DNA of 5,533 bases from an uncultured Actinomycetes bacterium (GTDB lineage: Bacteria; Actinomycetota; Aquicultoria; CAJVYJ01), in the NCBI GenBank assembly GCA_913009475.1, contig CAJVYJ010000135.1, positions 1-5,533 of the forward strand, given 5' to 3'. Positions 1 to 5,492 of this stretch are shown here, piece by piece. The position numbers and the translations under genes were made by a program. How positions within the stretch are numbered: the stretch's first letter is position 1; each line of letters starts with the position of its first letter. The notes below the pieces were generated by a model that searched no databases, was not told the origin of the DNA, and saw only the letters and a list, made by a program, of their open reading frames with translations.

Positions 1-97
1 CGAGTTCTTCTTCAAGTGCATTTTTGATGATCATGTGAATGAGTACTAAGCTGCTTTTTGAGATCTTATCAGCGATGATTCTAGTTTTTTTTTTTTT
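1..97. other. Sequence beyond the left adapter, probably artefactual or chimeric
   Basis: Read on the minus strand, this stretch follows the end of the P7 adapter: first a run of 13 A (T at 85-97), then 84 bases of mixed sequence to the contig edge. Sequence past the end of an adapter cannot belong to the same library molecule, so it is either read noise or an unrelated fragment joined by the assembler. It should not be treated as the downstream neighbour of the ribonuclease gene. The minus strand is open throughout (see the separate entry), which leaves open that 1-84 is real DNA from somewhere else. Confidence 0.85.
2..85 (-). CDS. Possible fragment of a phage-type (tyrosine) integrase, unlinked to the locus
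   Basis: The minus-strand frame is open for 28 codons, with no start or stop, and runs off the contig edge. It reads from TRIIADKISKSSLVLIH to MIIKNALEEEL. The pattern of a short ISKSS turn followed by an amphipathic helix IHMIIKNALEEEL resembles the end of the SAM-like N-terminal core-binding domain of phage integrases, where a Lys/Ser-Lys/Ser-Thr turn is followed by a long helix ending in ALE.A. That resemblance is from memory of the family and the piece is very short. An open frame of this length arises by chance fairly often. Because it lies beyond the sequencing adapter, even a true match would not show that an integrase sits next to the ribonuclease gene. Confidence 0.2.
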
Positions 98-163
98 CAA
101 GCAGAAGACGGCATACGAGATATATCAGTGTGACTGGAGTTCAGACGTGTGCTCTTCCGATCT
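98..163 (+). other. Illumina TruSeq P7 adapter with i7 index (sequencing contaminant)
   Basis: Bases 98-121 match the P7 flow-cell primer (CAAGCAGAAGACGGCATACG then AGAT). Bases 122-129 (ATATCAGT) occupy the index position. Bases 130-163 match the 34-base index-read/Read 2 primer region ending in GCTCTTCCGATCT. I see no mismatch against the sequences I remember. The index read on the other strand is ACTGAT followed by AT, which I recall as TruSeq LT index 25. The adapter joins genomic DNA at 164. The ribonuclease frame runs on into the adapter and would give a spurious tail RSEEHTSELQSH, a well-known adapter translation product. Confidence 0.98.
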
Positions 164-781
164 CAGCTCGAAGTAGACTATCTGGGGTGAACTGGAATTT
201 TCTCTTCGTTTAGTTATGGCCCGCCAAAGGCTTTGGAGATAATCAAGATCATTTTTAAGCTCTTCGACCGTCGCGTTCTCGGCGGCCGTTCGCACGATTA
301 AACCCATTTTTTTAGGTTTCAGGGATTTGCAGATACCGTGAAGACGCTCTCTCTCACTCTGCTCCAACCGCTTGGATATCCCCAGAGAACCACTGTACGG
401 CAATAGTACAAGCTTTCGGCCCGGTAAAGATAATTGCGTCGTTACTCTGGCCCCTTTTTTTTCAACGGCTTCCCTGGTTACTTGCACCATTATCTCTTGA
501 TTTTTGTTTAATAAATTTTGTATTTTCGGCATCGCTTTGGATTTGTTCGCGTTACCGTTTTCAGGCACCAGAACATCATTAATAAACAGAAAAGCGTTAC
601 GCTCTAACCCTATATCGATAAATGCTGATTGCATACCGGGCAAAATATCTTTCACACGCCCTAAATATATGTTACCGACAATTCTTCTCTTATCGATATC
701 CTCTACATAATACTCAACTAACCTAAGACCCTCCATTAACGCTACGCGTATCTCAAAATCATTGATCGATATTAATATCAT
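164..781 (-). CDS. rng: Ribonuclease E/G family endoribonuclease, N-terminal part, cut by adapter
   Basis: This is the 5' portion of an RNase E/G-type single-strand endoribonuclease, which in bacteria acts on mRNA and rRNA precursors in the cytoplasm. From the ATG at 781, 206 codons are genomic. The family lead-in MILISINDFEIRVAL is followed at about residues 34-118 by the embedded S1 RNA-binding domain (VGNIYLGRV, LPGMQSAFIDIG, NAFLFI). Then come KGARVTT (109-115), LSLPGR, LVLLP, ISKRL and GLIVRTAAE, all in family order. The sequence stops after IVYFEL, before the DNase I-like catalytic domain and the zinc-link cysteines, so no active-site residue is present. The missing C-terminus is an adapter artefact, not a natural truncation. 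The start is uncertain: ATG 781 (GGAAG about 11 bases upstream), GTG 808 (GGGGG just upstream) and TTG 823 are all possible. All three overlap the end of the preceding gene, suggesting translational coupling. Confidence 0.92.
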
Positions 782-1493
782 TCTTTCTTTTTCTTCCGTC
801 GCTTCCACTATTGCCCCCGACAATTTGGTGATCAGTTAAGCTAATCAATTCGCCGTTCAAGACCGAGTATTGCTCTGTTCGCTTAATGCTAAATTCATCA
901 AAACTCACTCCTATTAAATGCTCAATCTCACTTAGAACATCAAAGACGCGAGCATAGATCTGAGTTAAAATATCAATAACCAAATGTTGATTATTCTTCG
1001 TTCTACTTAAACTCACTATCCTGCACTTCCACTTCTTTCCGTTTTTACTATTAATGGTTATTAGATGATTAGTCAAGCATAATTTATTGTTCGCTAGCTT
1101 AAGGAGGTTGTCAGTGGTTAAAATATTCGATGAACATAATATTTTATAAGAGCACATTTTTACCGATTTACCCAGCGATGATGAATTTTCCCCCAGATCA
1201 ACAGTTTTTCTTATCCGTAAATCAACCGGCAGATTAAGATTTACAGTTTTTTTTAATTCATCGACATTGATAGGCGAACGTAATCGTATGTCAAAATATT
1301 CTGCTTCACTGCTGACGCCAACGGGTAGAACCGGGCCAAATGACATTTTAGGATGCGGCGAAAAACCTTGACTGTAGGCCAAGGGAATTTTAGCGCGCCT
1401 AAGTCCCCTTTCGATATTTCTGGCAATATCCAAATGAGAGAGCCATCGCGCTTGATTCGATTTACAGAACTTAATTCGCATCTTAAATATCAT
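759..1493 (-). CDS. Radical SAM-linked protein, TIGR03936/DUF2344 type
   Basis: This is a small protein of unknown function (244 residues from ATG 1493) that is typically encoded beside, or fused to, a TIGR03960-type radical SAM protein, as here. The conserved N-terminal block is clear: MRIKFCKSNQARWLSHLD (about 5-22), RGLRRAKIPLAYSQGF (29-44), SPHPKMSFGP (45-54) and VGVSSEAEYFDI (58-69). Near the end, IKRTEQY followed by NGELISL fits the family's closing motif. The middle is rich in Asn, Lys, Ile and Ser and poorly conserved, and its DNA is more AT-rich than the neighbouring genes. The frame is open to a TTG at 1544, but that would overlap the radical SAM gene and add 17 residues unlike the family. 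ATG 1493 or ATG 1481 (M5, directly before RIKF) fits better. Neither has a clear ribosome binding site. It is presumably a partner or substrate-handling subunit of the radical SAM protein; that is inference. Confidence 0.9.
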   Translation of the reverse strand: MIFKMRIKFCKSNQARWLSHLDIARNIERGLRRAKIPLAYSQGFSPHPKMSFGPVLPVGVSSEAEYFDIRLRSPINVDELKKTVNLNLPVDLRIRKTVDLGENSSSLGKSVKMCSYKILCSSNILTTDNLLKLANNKLCLTNHLITINSKNGKKWKCRIVSLSRTKNNQHLVIDILTQIYARVFDVLSEIEHLIGVSFDEFSIKRTEQYSVLNGELISLTDHQIVGGNSGSDGRKRKNDINIDQ

Positions 1494-1500
1494 AGTATTT

Positions 1501-1529
1501 ATTATAACTGTAATACAGTTATATATCAG
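1501..1529 (-). promoter_or_regulatory. Possible internal promoter before the TIGR03936 gene
   Basis: On the minus strand, CTGATA (1529-1524, 4 of 6 to TTGACA) is followed by a 17-base spacer and a perfect TATAAT (1506-1501). Transcription would begin around 1494, almost on the ATG at 1493. The message would then be leaderless, or have about a 12-base leader if ATG 1481 is used. In AT-rich DNA such matches can occur by chance, and a short intergenic gap does not need a promoter. The coincidence with the palindrome makes it worth noting. Confidence 0.3.
1503..1523. repeat. Perfect 10-1-10 palindrome, operator-like
   Basis: TATAACTGTA and its exact reverse complement TACAGTTATA flank a single A at 1513. 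The site covers the stop codon of the radical SAM gene (1519-1521) and the gap before the next gene. It overlaps the spacer and most of the -10 box of the possible promoter, the position expected for a repressor operator. As RNA it could form only a weak hairpin (nine pairs, two of them G-C, three-base loop) without a U tract, so a terminator is unlikely. I do not recognise the regulator. Confidence 0.5.
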
Positions 1530-3357
1530 CCTTTTCCAATCCAATTCCCTTGAATTTACAAACCCCGCATTGGCTACATTCGGAATTACGACAATTCATG
1601 GTCTCATCCTCATCATGAGATTTCTCTAATTCCGAAATCAGCCAGTCTTTATCAATTAAACAATCTATATGGTCCCAGGGGAGTTTATCGGTTACGGAAA
1701 ATTTTCGGGCCGCATACTCTTCAAGTACAAGGCCATTCTCCTTGAAAGCCAATTGCCATTTTTCCCATGAGAAATATTCATCCCAACTATCAAACTTAGC
1801 TCCCAACCTCCAAGCGCTAAGAATGACGTCAGCCAATCGTCTATCACCTCGCGCCAATGCTCCTTCGACCAAGCTGACTTCCGCCTGATGCCATTTAAAC
1901 TTTATCCGGCGATGCCTTAACTTTTCTTTAAGAAGATTTTGCCTTGCCCTTATCTCCTTTAAGCTAATCATGGTCTCCCACTGGAAAGGAGTATGAGGCT
2001 TGGGCACAAAAGTGGAGACGCTAACCGTAATTGATAACCGCTGATATTCGGATTTACTTAAATTCTCACGGGCCATACTCAGCACTTTATGGGAAAGTTC
2101 AGCAATGGCACCGACATCAGTCATAGTTTCAGTCGGCAAGCCTATCATAAAATATAATTTTAATCTGCTCCAGCCTTGTTTAAACGCCGTTAAGGCCGTC
2201 TTCATTAAATCATCCTCATCGACCCCTTTATTAATTACTTGCCGCATACGTTCACTACCGGCCTCAGGGGCGAATGTCAGTCCGGTTTTTTTAATTTTTC
2301 TAAGCTCCGAGGCTATATCCACCGAAAAACAGTCAGTACGCATTGACGGCAACGATAGAGCGACCCTTTCGTCCCGCAATTCCACTGTTAAGTCTTTGAC
2401 CAAAGATGATATTCGACTATAATCCGTGCTGGATAAAGAGGAAAGAGATACCTCGTTATGACCGGTTGAATCCAGGTTGTCTTTAATGGCCGCCATTATC
2501 TCATTAGGCGCTCTCTCCCTAAAAGGTCTATATATGATCCCCGCCTGACAAAAGCGGCAGCCCCTGGTGCAGCCTCGCATGATTTCCACCATACAACGAT
2601 CATGGATGACCTCGATAAAAGGAACAACCGGCCGCGTAGGAATGGGTACGGAATTAAACTGGGTAAGAGTTCTTTTTTTAACAGGATAACTACCGTCGTT
2701 TAGCGGAGCAGACGAATATCCTTGTTTATCGGTCGGGTAAAACGAGGGAACATAAACACTGTCAAGCTTAGCTAGAGCTTTAAGCAACTCATTCTTATCG
2801 TTACCGTCCGCATACTTCCAAGCTCTTTGTGTTTCCAAGAGTTCTAAAACAAGCTCTTCCGCGTCTCCAATCACGAAAATATCAAAAAAATCAGCTATCG
2901 GTTCGGGATTAAGTACACCGGGACCGCCGCCTACAACTAATGGATAAGATGAATCGCGTTGACTTGATAAGAGAGGTATGCCTGCTAAATCCAGCATGTT
3001 TAATATATTTGTATATGTTAACTCATGCTGAAGAGTAATTCCGAATATATCACATTCTTTTACCGGTCTTTTGGATTCCAATGTAAATAACGGTATATCA
3101 AATTCTCTTAATTTCGACTCCATATCCGGCCATGGGGCAAATACGCGTTCCGCGGCAAATTTAGAGTGTCTATTAATAGTCTCGTAAAGTATCTGCAGAG
3201 CCAGATTTGACATGCCGACTTCATATGTATCGGGGTAGGCTAGAGCTATATAGATATCAGCGTCGGCTTTAATAACAGAATTCCATTCACCTCCGATATA
3301 TCTGCCCGGCTTTTGCACATCCATTAAAATATTATTTAAATTATTAATATTCTTCAT
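1519..3357 (-). CDS. Radical SAM protein, TIGR03960 type, function unknown
   Basis: The product is 612 residues from ATG 3357, near the usual family length, and is predicted cytoplasmic. The N-terminal part (VQKPGRYIGGEWN, then a Rossmann-like region with YPDTYEVGMSN, FGITLQHELTYTNIL and LVVGGGPGVLNPEP) resembles a B12-binding-like domain, though I see no DxHxxG cobalamin motif. The radical SAM core carries the [4Fe-4S] motif CTRGCRFC (C263, C267, C270), followed by FCQAGIIYRPFRERAP and later LTFAPEAGSERMRQVINKG, typical of this class. The tail has a second cysteine set, CX4CX2CX2C (C589, C594, C597, C600), possibly for another Fe-S cluster. The frame is open to ATG 3390, but that start lies inside rodA without a Shine-Dalgarno and adds 11 residues absent from the family start, so 3357 is preferred. 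It starts 13 bases after the rodA stop and is followed by its usual TIGR03936 partner. The reaction is not known. Confidence 0.93.
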   Translation of the reverse strand: MKNINNLNNILMDVQKPGRYIGGEWNSVIKADADIYIALAYPDTYEVGMSNLALQILYETINRHSKFAAERVFAPWPDMESKLREFDIPLFTLESKRPVKECDIFGITLQHELTYTNILNMLDLAGIPLLSSQRDSSYPLVVGGGPGVLNPEPIADFFDIFVIGDAEELVLELLETQRAWKYADGNDKNELLKALAKLDSVYVPSFYPTDKQGYSSAPLNDGSYPVKKRTLTQFNSVPIPTRPVVPFIEVIHDRCMVEIMRGCTRGCRFCQAGIIYRPFRERAPNEIMAAIKDNLDSTGHNEVSLSSLSSTDYSRISSLVKDLTVELRDERVALSLPSMRTDCFSVDIASELRKIKKTGLTFAPEAGSERMRQVINKGVDEDDLMKTALTAFKQGWSRLKLYFMIGLPTETMTDVGAIAELSHKVLSMARENLSKSEYQRLSITVSVSTFVPKPHTPFQWETMISLKEIRARQNLLKEKLRHRRIKFKWHQAEVSLVEGALARGDRRLADVILSAWRLGAKFDSWDEYFSWEKWQLAFKENGLVLEEYAARKFSVTDKLPWDHIDCLIDKDWLISELEKSHDEDETMNCRNSECSQCGVCKFKGIGLEKADI

Positions 3358-3368
3358 TAAAAATATCG

Positions 3369-3376
3369 CCTTACCT
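3369..3376 (-). promoter_or_regulatory. Ribosome binding site supporting the radical SAM start at 3357
   Basis: AGGTAAGG on the minus strand spans the rodA stop codon and lies 11 bases upstream of ATG 3357. The alternative ATG at 3390 has no purine-rich Shine-Dalgarno upstream. Overlap of the site with the rodA stop suggests that translation of the two genes is coupled. Confidence 0.5.
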
Positions 3377-4486
3377 AAATCTGCGGGCATATATGCTTAA
3401 CAAGATACCAAAAGCGAGCATATTTGTAATCATTGCACTGCCCCCATAACTTATAAACGGCAACGGTATGCCGGTGATCGGTGCTATACCGATAGTCATG
3501 CCAATATTTATCAGGGCTTGAAAAAACCACATAGAAGCTATCCCCGATGCTAATAGCAGGCCAAAATAATTTCTCGATTTATAGCCGATGCTCAATGTTC
3601 GCGATATTAATAGAAAAAAACCGAATATCAGCAAGCCGCCGCCGATAAACCCAAATTCTTCTCCTATGACTGAAAAGATAAAATCAGTGTGGCGTTCAGG
3701 CAAAAAATTAAGACGTGATTGGGTACCGGACATAAGGCCTTTTCCGGTGAGCTTACCTGAACCGATAGCAATCATGGATTGCCTTAAATTATAGCCACTG
3801 CCTTGAGGGTCTATATTGGGATTAATAAAAACCATTAATCTCTTGGCTTGGTAGTCCTTTAATATATGAAATTGGAAAACAGCCGACATAAGAAGAATCC
3901 CGATCAATAACAATATAAATAAATGCTTTATCCTGATACCGGCGGGAATAAGCATTCCTAAAGTTATCGCCAATATCACCATAGCGGTTCCCAAATCCGG
4001 CTGTATGATTATCAGTATCAGCACCGGTAAAATATACAGAAACGACATAAACAACTTTTTACCGTCTAAGAGATTACCTTTATAATTCGCAAGAAACGCA
4101 GCTAAGGAAATGATTATGGCGATTTTAGCGAACTCGGAAGGTTGAAAGTGGAAGATTCCAATGGAGAACCATCGTTGCGCACCTAAGGCTGTCTTGCCAA
4201 AGATAACTATGCCCAATAGAAATACGATATTTAACACGTAGATAACGGATGCGTAATATTTAAGGCGAGAATAGTTATAAAAAGCTATAGCTATAGCTAT
4301 AATAAAGCCACCACTTGCCCAAATCAACTGGCGTTTAACAAAAAAAACACTGTTTCCGCTCTTATCGGCACCGCTGCTGGCGGCATAGACCATTAAGACC
4401 CCAAAACCGGCCAATAACATAATCACACCAATGATGCCGGGGTCGATGCGTCTCCATTTAGAATGTTTATCTATAACACTATTCAT
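3371..4486 (-). CDS. rodA: RodA, SEDS-family peptidoglycan glycosyltransferase
   Basis: This is an integral membrane glycan polymerase that uses lipid II and works with a class B PBP (PBP2, encoded just upstream) in the elongation complex. The 371 residues match the usual family length, and hydrophobic segments span the whole protein, from GIIGVIMLLAGFGVLMVYAA near the N-terminus to ITNMLAFGILLSIY at the end. Family signatures are present: GAQRWFSIGIFHFQPSEFAK, then NPNIDPQGSGYNLRQSMIAI, GSGKLTGKG, and FLPERHTDFIFSVIGEEFGF, which contains the Asp (D268) expected to be catalytic in SEDS proteins. The closing motif GIPLPFISYGGSAM is also present. The start is ATG 4486, 24 bases after the PBP2 stop, with GGAAAAG upstream. 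FtsW and SpoVE are close relatives; pairing with an elongation-type PBP2 favours RodA. Confidence 0.95.
   Translation of the reverse strand: MNSVIDKHSKWRRIDPGIIGVIMLLAGFGVLMVYAASSGADKSGNSVFFVKRQLIWASGGFIIAIAIAFYNYSRLKYYASVIYVLNIVFLLGIVIFGKTALGAQRWFSIGIFHFQPSEFAKIAIIISLAAFLANYKGNLLDGKKLFMSFLYILPVLILIIIQPDLGTAMVILAITLGMLIPAGIRIKHLFILLLIGILLMSAVFQFHILKDYQAKRLMVFINPNIDPQGSGYNLRQSMIAIGSGKLTGKGLMSGTQSRLNFLPERHTDFIFSVIGEEFGFIGGGLLIFGFFLLISRTLSIGYKSRNYFGLLLASGIASMWFFQALINIGMTIGIAPITGIPLPFISYGGSAMITNMLAFGILLSIYARRFR
4283..4300. repeat. Three tandem copies of AGCTAT inside rodA
   Basis: Three perfect copies of a 6-base unit encode alternating Ile-Ala (IAIAIA) in a transmembrane helix. A change in copy number would stay in frame and add or remove two residues. 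It is most likely an incidental result of a hydrophobic helix. Confidence 0.7.
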
Positions 4487-4490
4487 AAGC

Positions 4491-4497
4491 TTTTCCG
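4491..4497 (-). promoter_or_regulatory. Weak ribosome binding site of rodA
   Basis: CGGAAAA on the minus strand lies 4 bases upstream of ATG 4486, in the short gap after the PBP2 stop. It is a partial Shine-Dalgarno match and the only purine-rich candidate there. Confidence 0.4.
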
Positions 4498-4510
4498 TTT
4501 ATAACTAAGG

Positions 4511-5434
4511 TTATCTAGAATTATCCACAGCCGTTGTCGGTGCCGCTTTCACGTGATATATGTCACTAAGAATGCGACGCGCGGCAGGGGCGGCGATTGA
4601 GCCTCCGTGCCCACCCTGCTCCACCACTACCGTAATGACGTATTTAGGGTTATCGGCAGGAGCGTAGGCGGCAAAAAAAGCGAAGTCATCTTTACCGGCC
4701 ACTTCTGATGTGCCGGTCTTCCCCGCCACGGGAATAGGAAAACCTCTAAAAATTCTCGAGGCGGTACCCTCGGGTGATGTCGTAACTTTTTTTAAACCAG
4801 CTTTAATATCTTCAAAATAACTTGCCGGCAGAGAGATGGTACTTTTTATTTTTGGCGATATATCAGCGACTACCTTACCGTCAGTCGTTAATATTTGCTT
4901 AACGATATGTGGTTGATAACTTACACCGTCTTTTATAATTGTTGAGTAAACGACAGCCAATTGTAACGGCGAGAGCAAGACGTCTCCCTGGCCAATAGCC
5001 ATGTTGACCGTGTCACCCGGAAACCAGGTCTGATTTTCCGGCCAATTTTTATTGAACGCTTTTTTCCATTTCTTATCCGGCACCCTACCTTTAGTCTCGC
5101 CGGGTAAGTCAATCCCCGTCTTACTGCCTAAACCTAATTTTCTGGCCCAGAATTGTAATGCCTCATTATCCTTTTTGTATAAGCGATAGCTTAATTCATA
5201 AAAGTATACATCACAAGAGACGGTGATAGCTCTAAGCAAATTTACCTTACCATGGCCCGATCTTTTCCAGCCCCACTTGGTCCAGCCGCTGCCCCAACCA
5301 TTCCAACGCCCTCTACAAATAAATGTAGTCGCGGGATTAACTATTCCATTCGCTAAACCGGCCAGCGCCGTTACCACTTTAAAGGTTGAACCGGTCGGGT
5401 AACCTGACATCAATGCTCTATTATTCAATGGATA
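4511..5434 (-). CDS. mrdA: Penicillin-binding protein 2, transpeptidase domain, 5' end cut by adapter
   Basis: This is the C-terminal 307 residues of a class B penicillin-binding protein, the D,D-transpeptidase that cross-links peptidoglycan during elongation, normally anchored outside the membrane by one N-terminal helix. All three active-site motifs are present, in fragment numbering: STFK (S16, K19; nucleophile and general base), the SxN-position motif as SCD (73-75), and KTGT (239-242). NNRALMSGYPTGSTFK and VNMAIGQGDVLLSPLQLA are typical PBP2 blocks. A Trp-rich stretch (about 43-56) precedes GHGKVNL. The N-terminal anchor, dimerisation region and first part of the transpeptidase domain are missing because the contig enters a sequencing adapter at 5435. 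The open frame continues through the adapter, but its first residues (including PYTALFRS) are artefact. The nearby rodA identifies it as the elongation PBP2 rather than a divisome PBP3. Confidence 0.95.
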   Translation of the reverse strand, partial: YPLNNRALMSGYPTGSTFKVVTALAGLANGIVNPATTFICRGRWNGWGSGWTKWGWKRSGHGKVNLLRAITVSCDVYFYELSYRLYKKDNEALQFWARKLGLGSKTGIDLPGETKGRVPDKKWKKAFNKNWPENQTWFPGDTVNMAIGQGDVLLSPLQLAVVYSTIIKDGVSYQPHIVKQILTTDGKVVADISPKIKSTISLPASYFEDIKAGLKKVTTSPEGTASRIFRGFPIPVAGKTGTSEVAGKDDFAFFAAYAPADNPKYVITVVVEQGGHGGSIAAPAARRILSDIYHVKAAPTTAVDNSR

Positions 5435-5492
5435 AGATCGGAAGAGCGCCGTGTAGGGAAGGGGGTTAGATCCCGTGGGTCGCGGTATCATT
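5435..5492 (+). other. Illumina TruSeq universal (P5) adapter, degraded copy
   Basis: The stretch begins with an exact AGATCGGAAGAGC and aligns without gaps over 58 bases to the reverse complement of the TruSeq universal adapter as I remember it, ending in GGTATCATT. By eye about 9 of the 58 positions differ, several of them changes to G, which fits low-quality bases late in a read. It truncates the PBP2 gene at 5434. Translated on the minus strand it gives the familiar adapter peptide YTALFRS. Confidence 0.95.

Noticed and set aside
85..97. The T13 run read as the U tract of an intrinsic terminator.
   Set aside because: It directly abuts the P7 adapter with no GC-rich stem and is the poly-A tail typical of read-through past an adapter.
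504..710. Plus-strand open frame of 68 codons.
   Set aside because: Antisense shadow of the ribonuclease S1 domain, whose family motifs are on the minus strand.
164..781. Natural truncation of the ribonuclease to an S1-only protein.
   Set aside because: The end coincides exactly with the sequencing adapter junction, so the truncation is technical.
1101..1149. A textbook Shine-Dalgarno (AAGGAGG) on the plus strand, 6 bases before GTG and an 11-codon open frame ending in TAA.
   Set aside because: It lies antisense inside the TIGR03936 gene, the peptide is very short, and no plus-strand promoter or other support is visible.
1503..1523. Palindrome read as a LexA/SOS box or as a transcription terminator.
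   Set aside because: The spacing does not fit CTG-N10-CAG or the Gram-positive GAAC-N4-GTTC box. As a hairpin it is AT-rich and lacks a U tract.
1353..1553. Plus-strand open frame of 66 codons.
   Set aside because: Antisense to the conserved start of the TIGR03936 gene and the end of the radical SAM gene. No family motif seen.
2105..2422. Plus-strand open frame of 105 codons.
   Set aside because: Antisense to the conserved radical SAM core. Composition and motifs support only the minus-strand gene.
3588..3794. Plus-strand open frame of 68 codons.
   Set aside because: Antisense shadow of the most conserved part of rodA.
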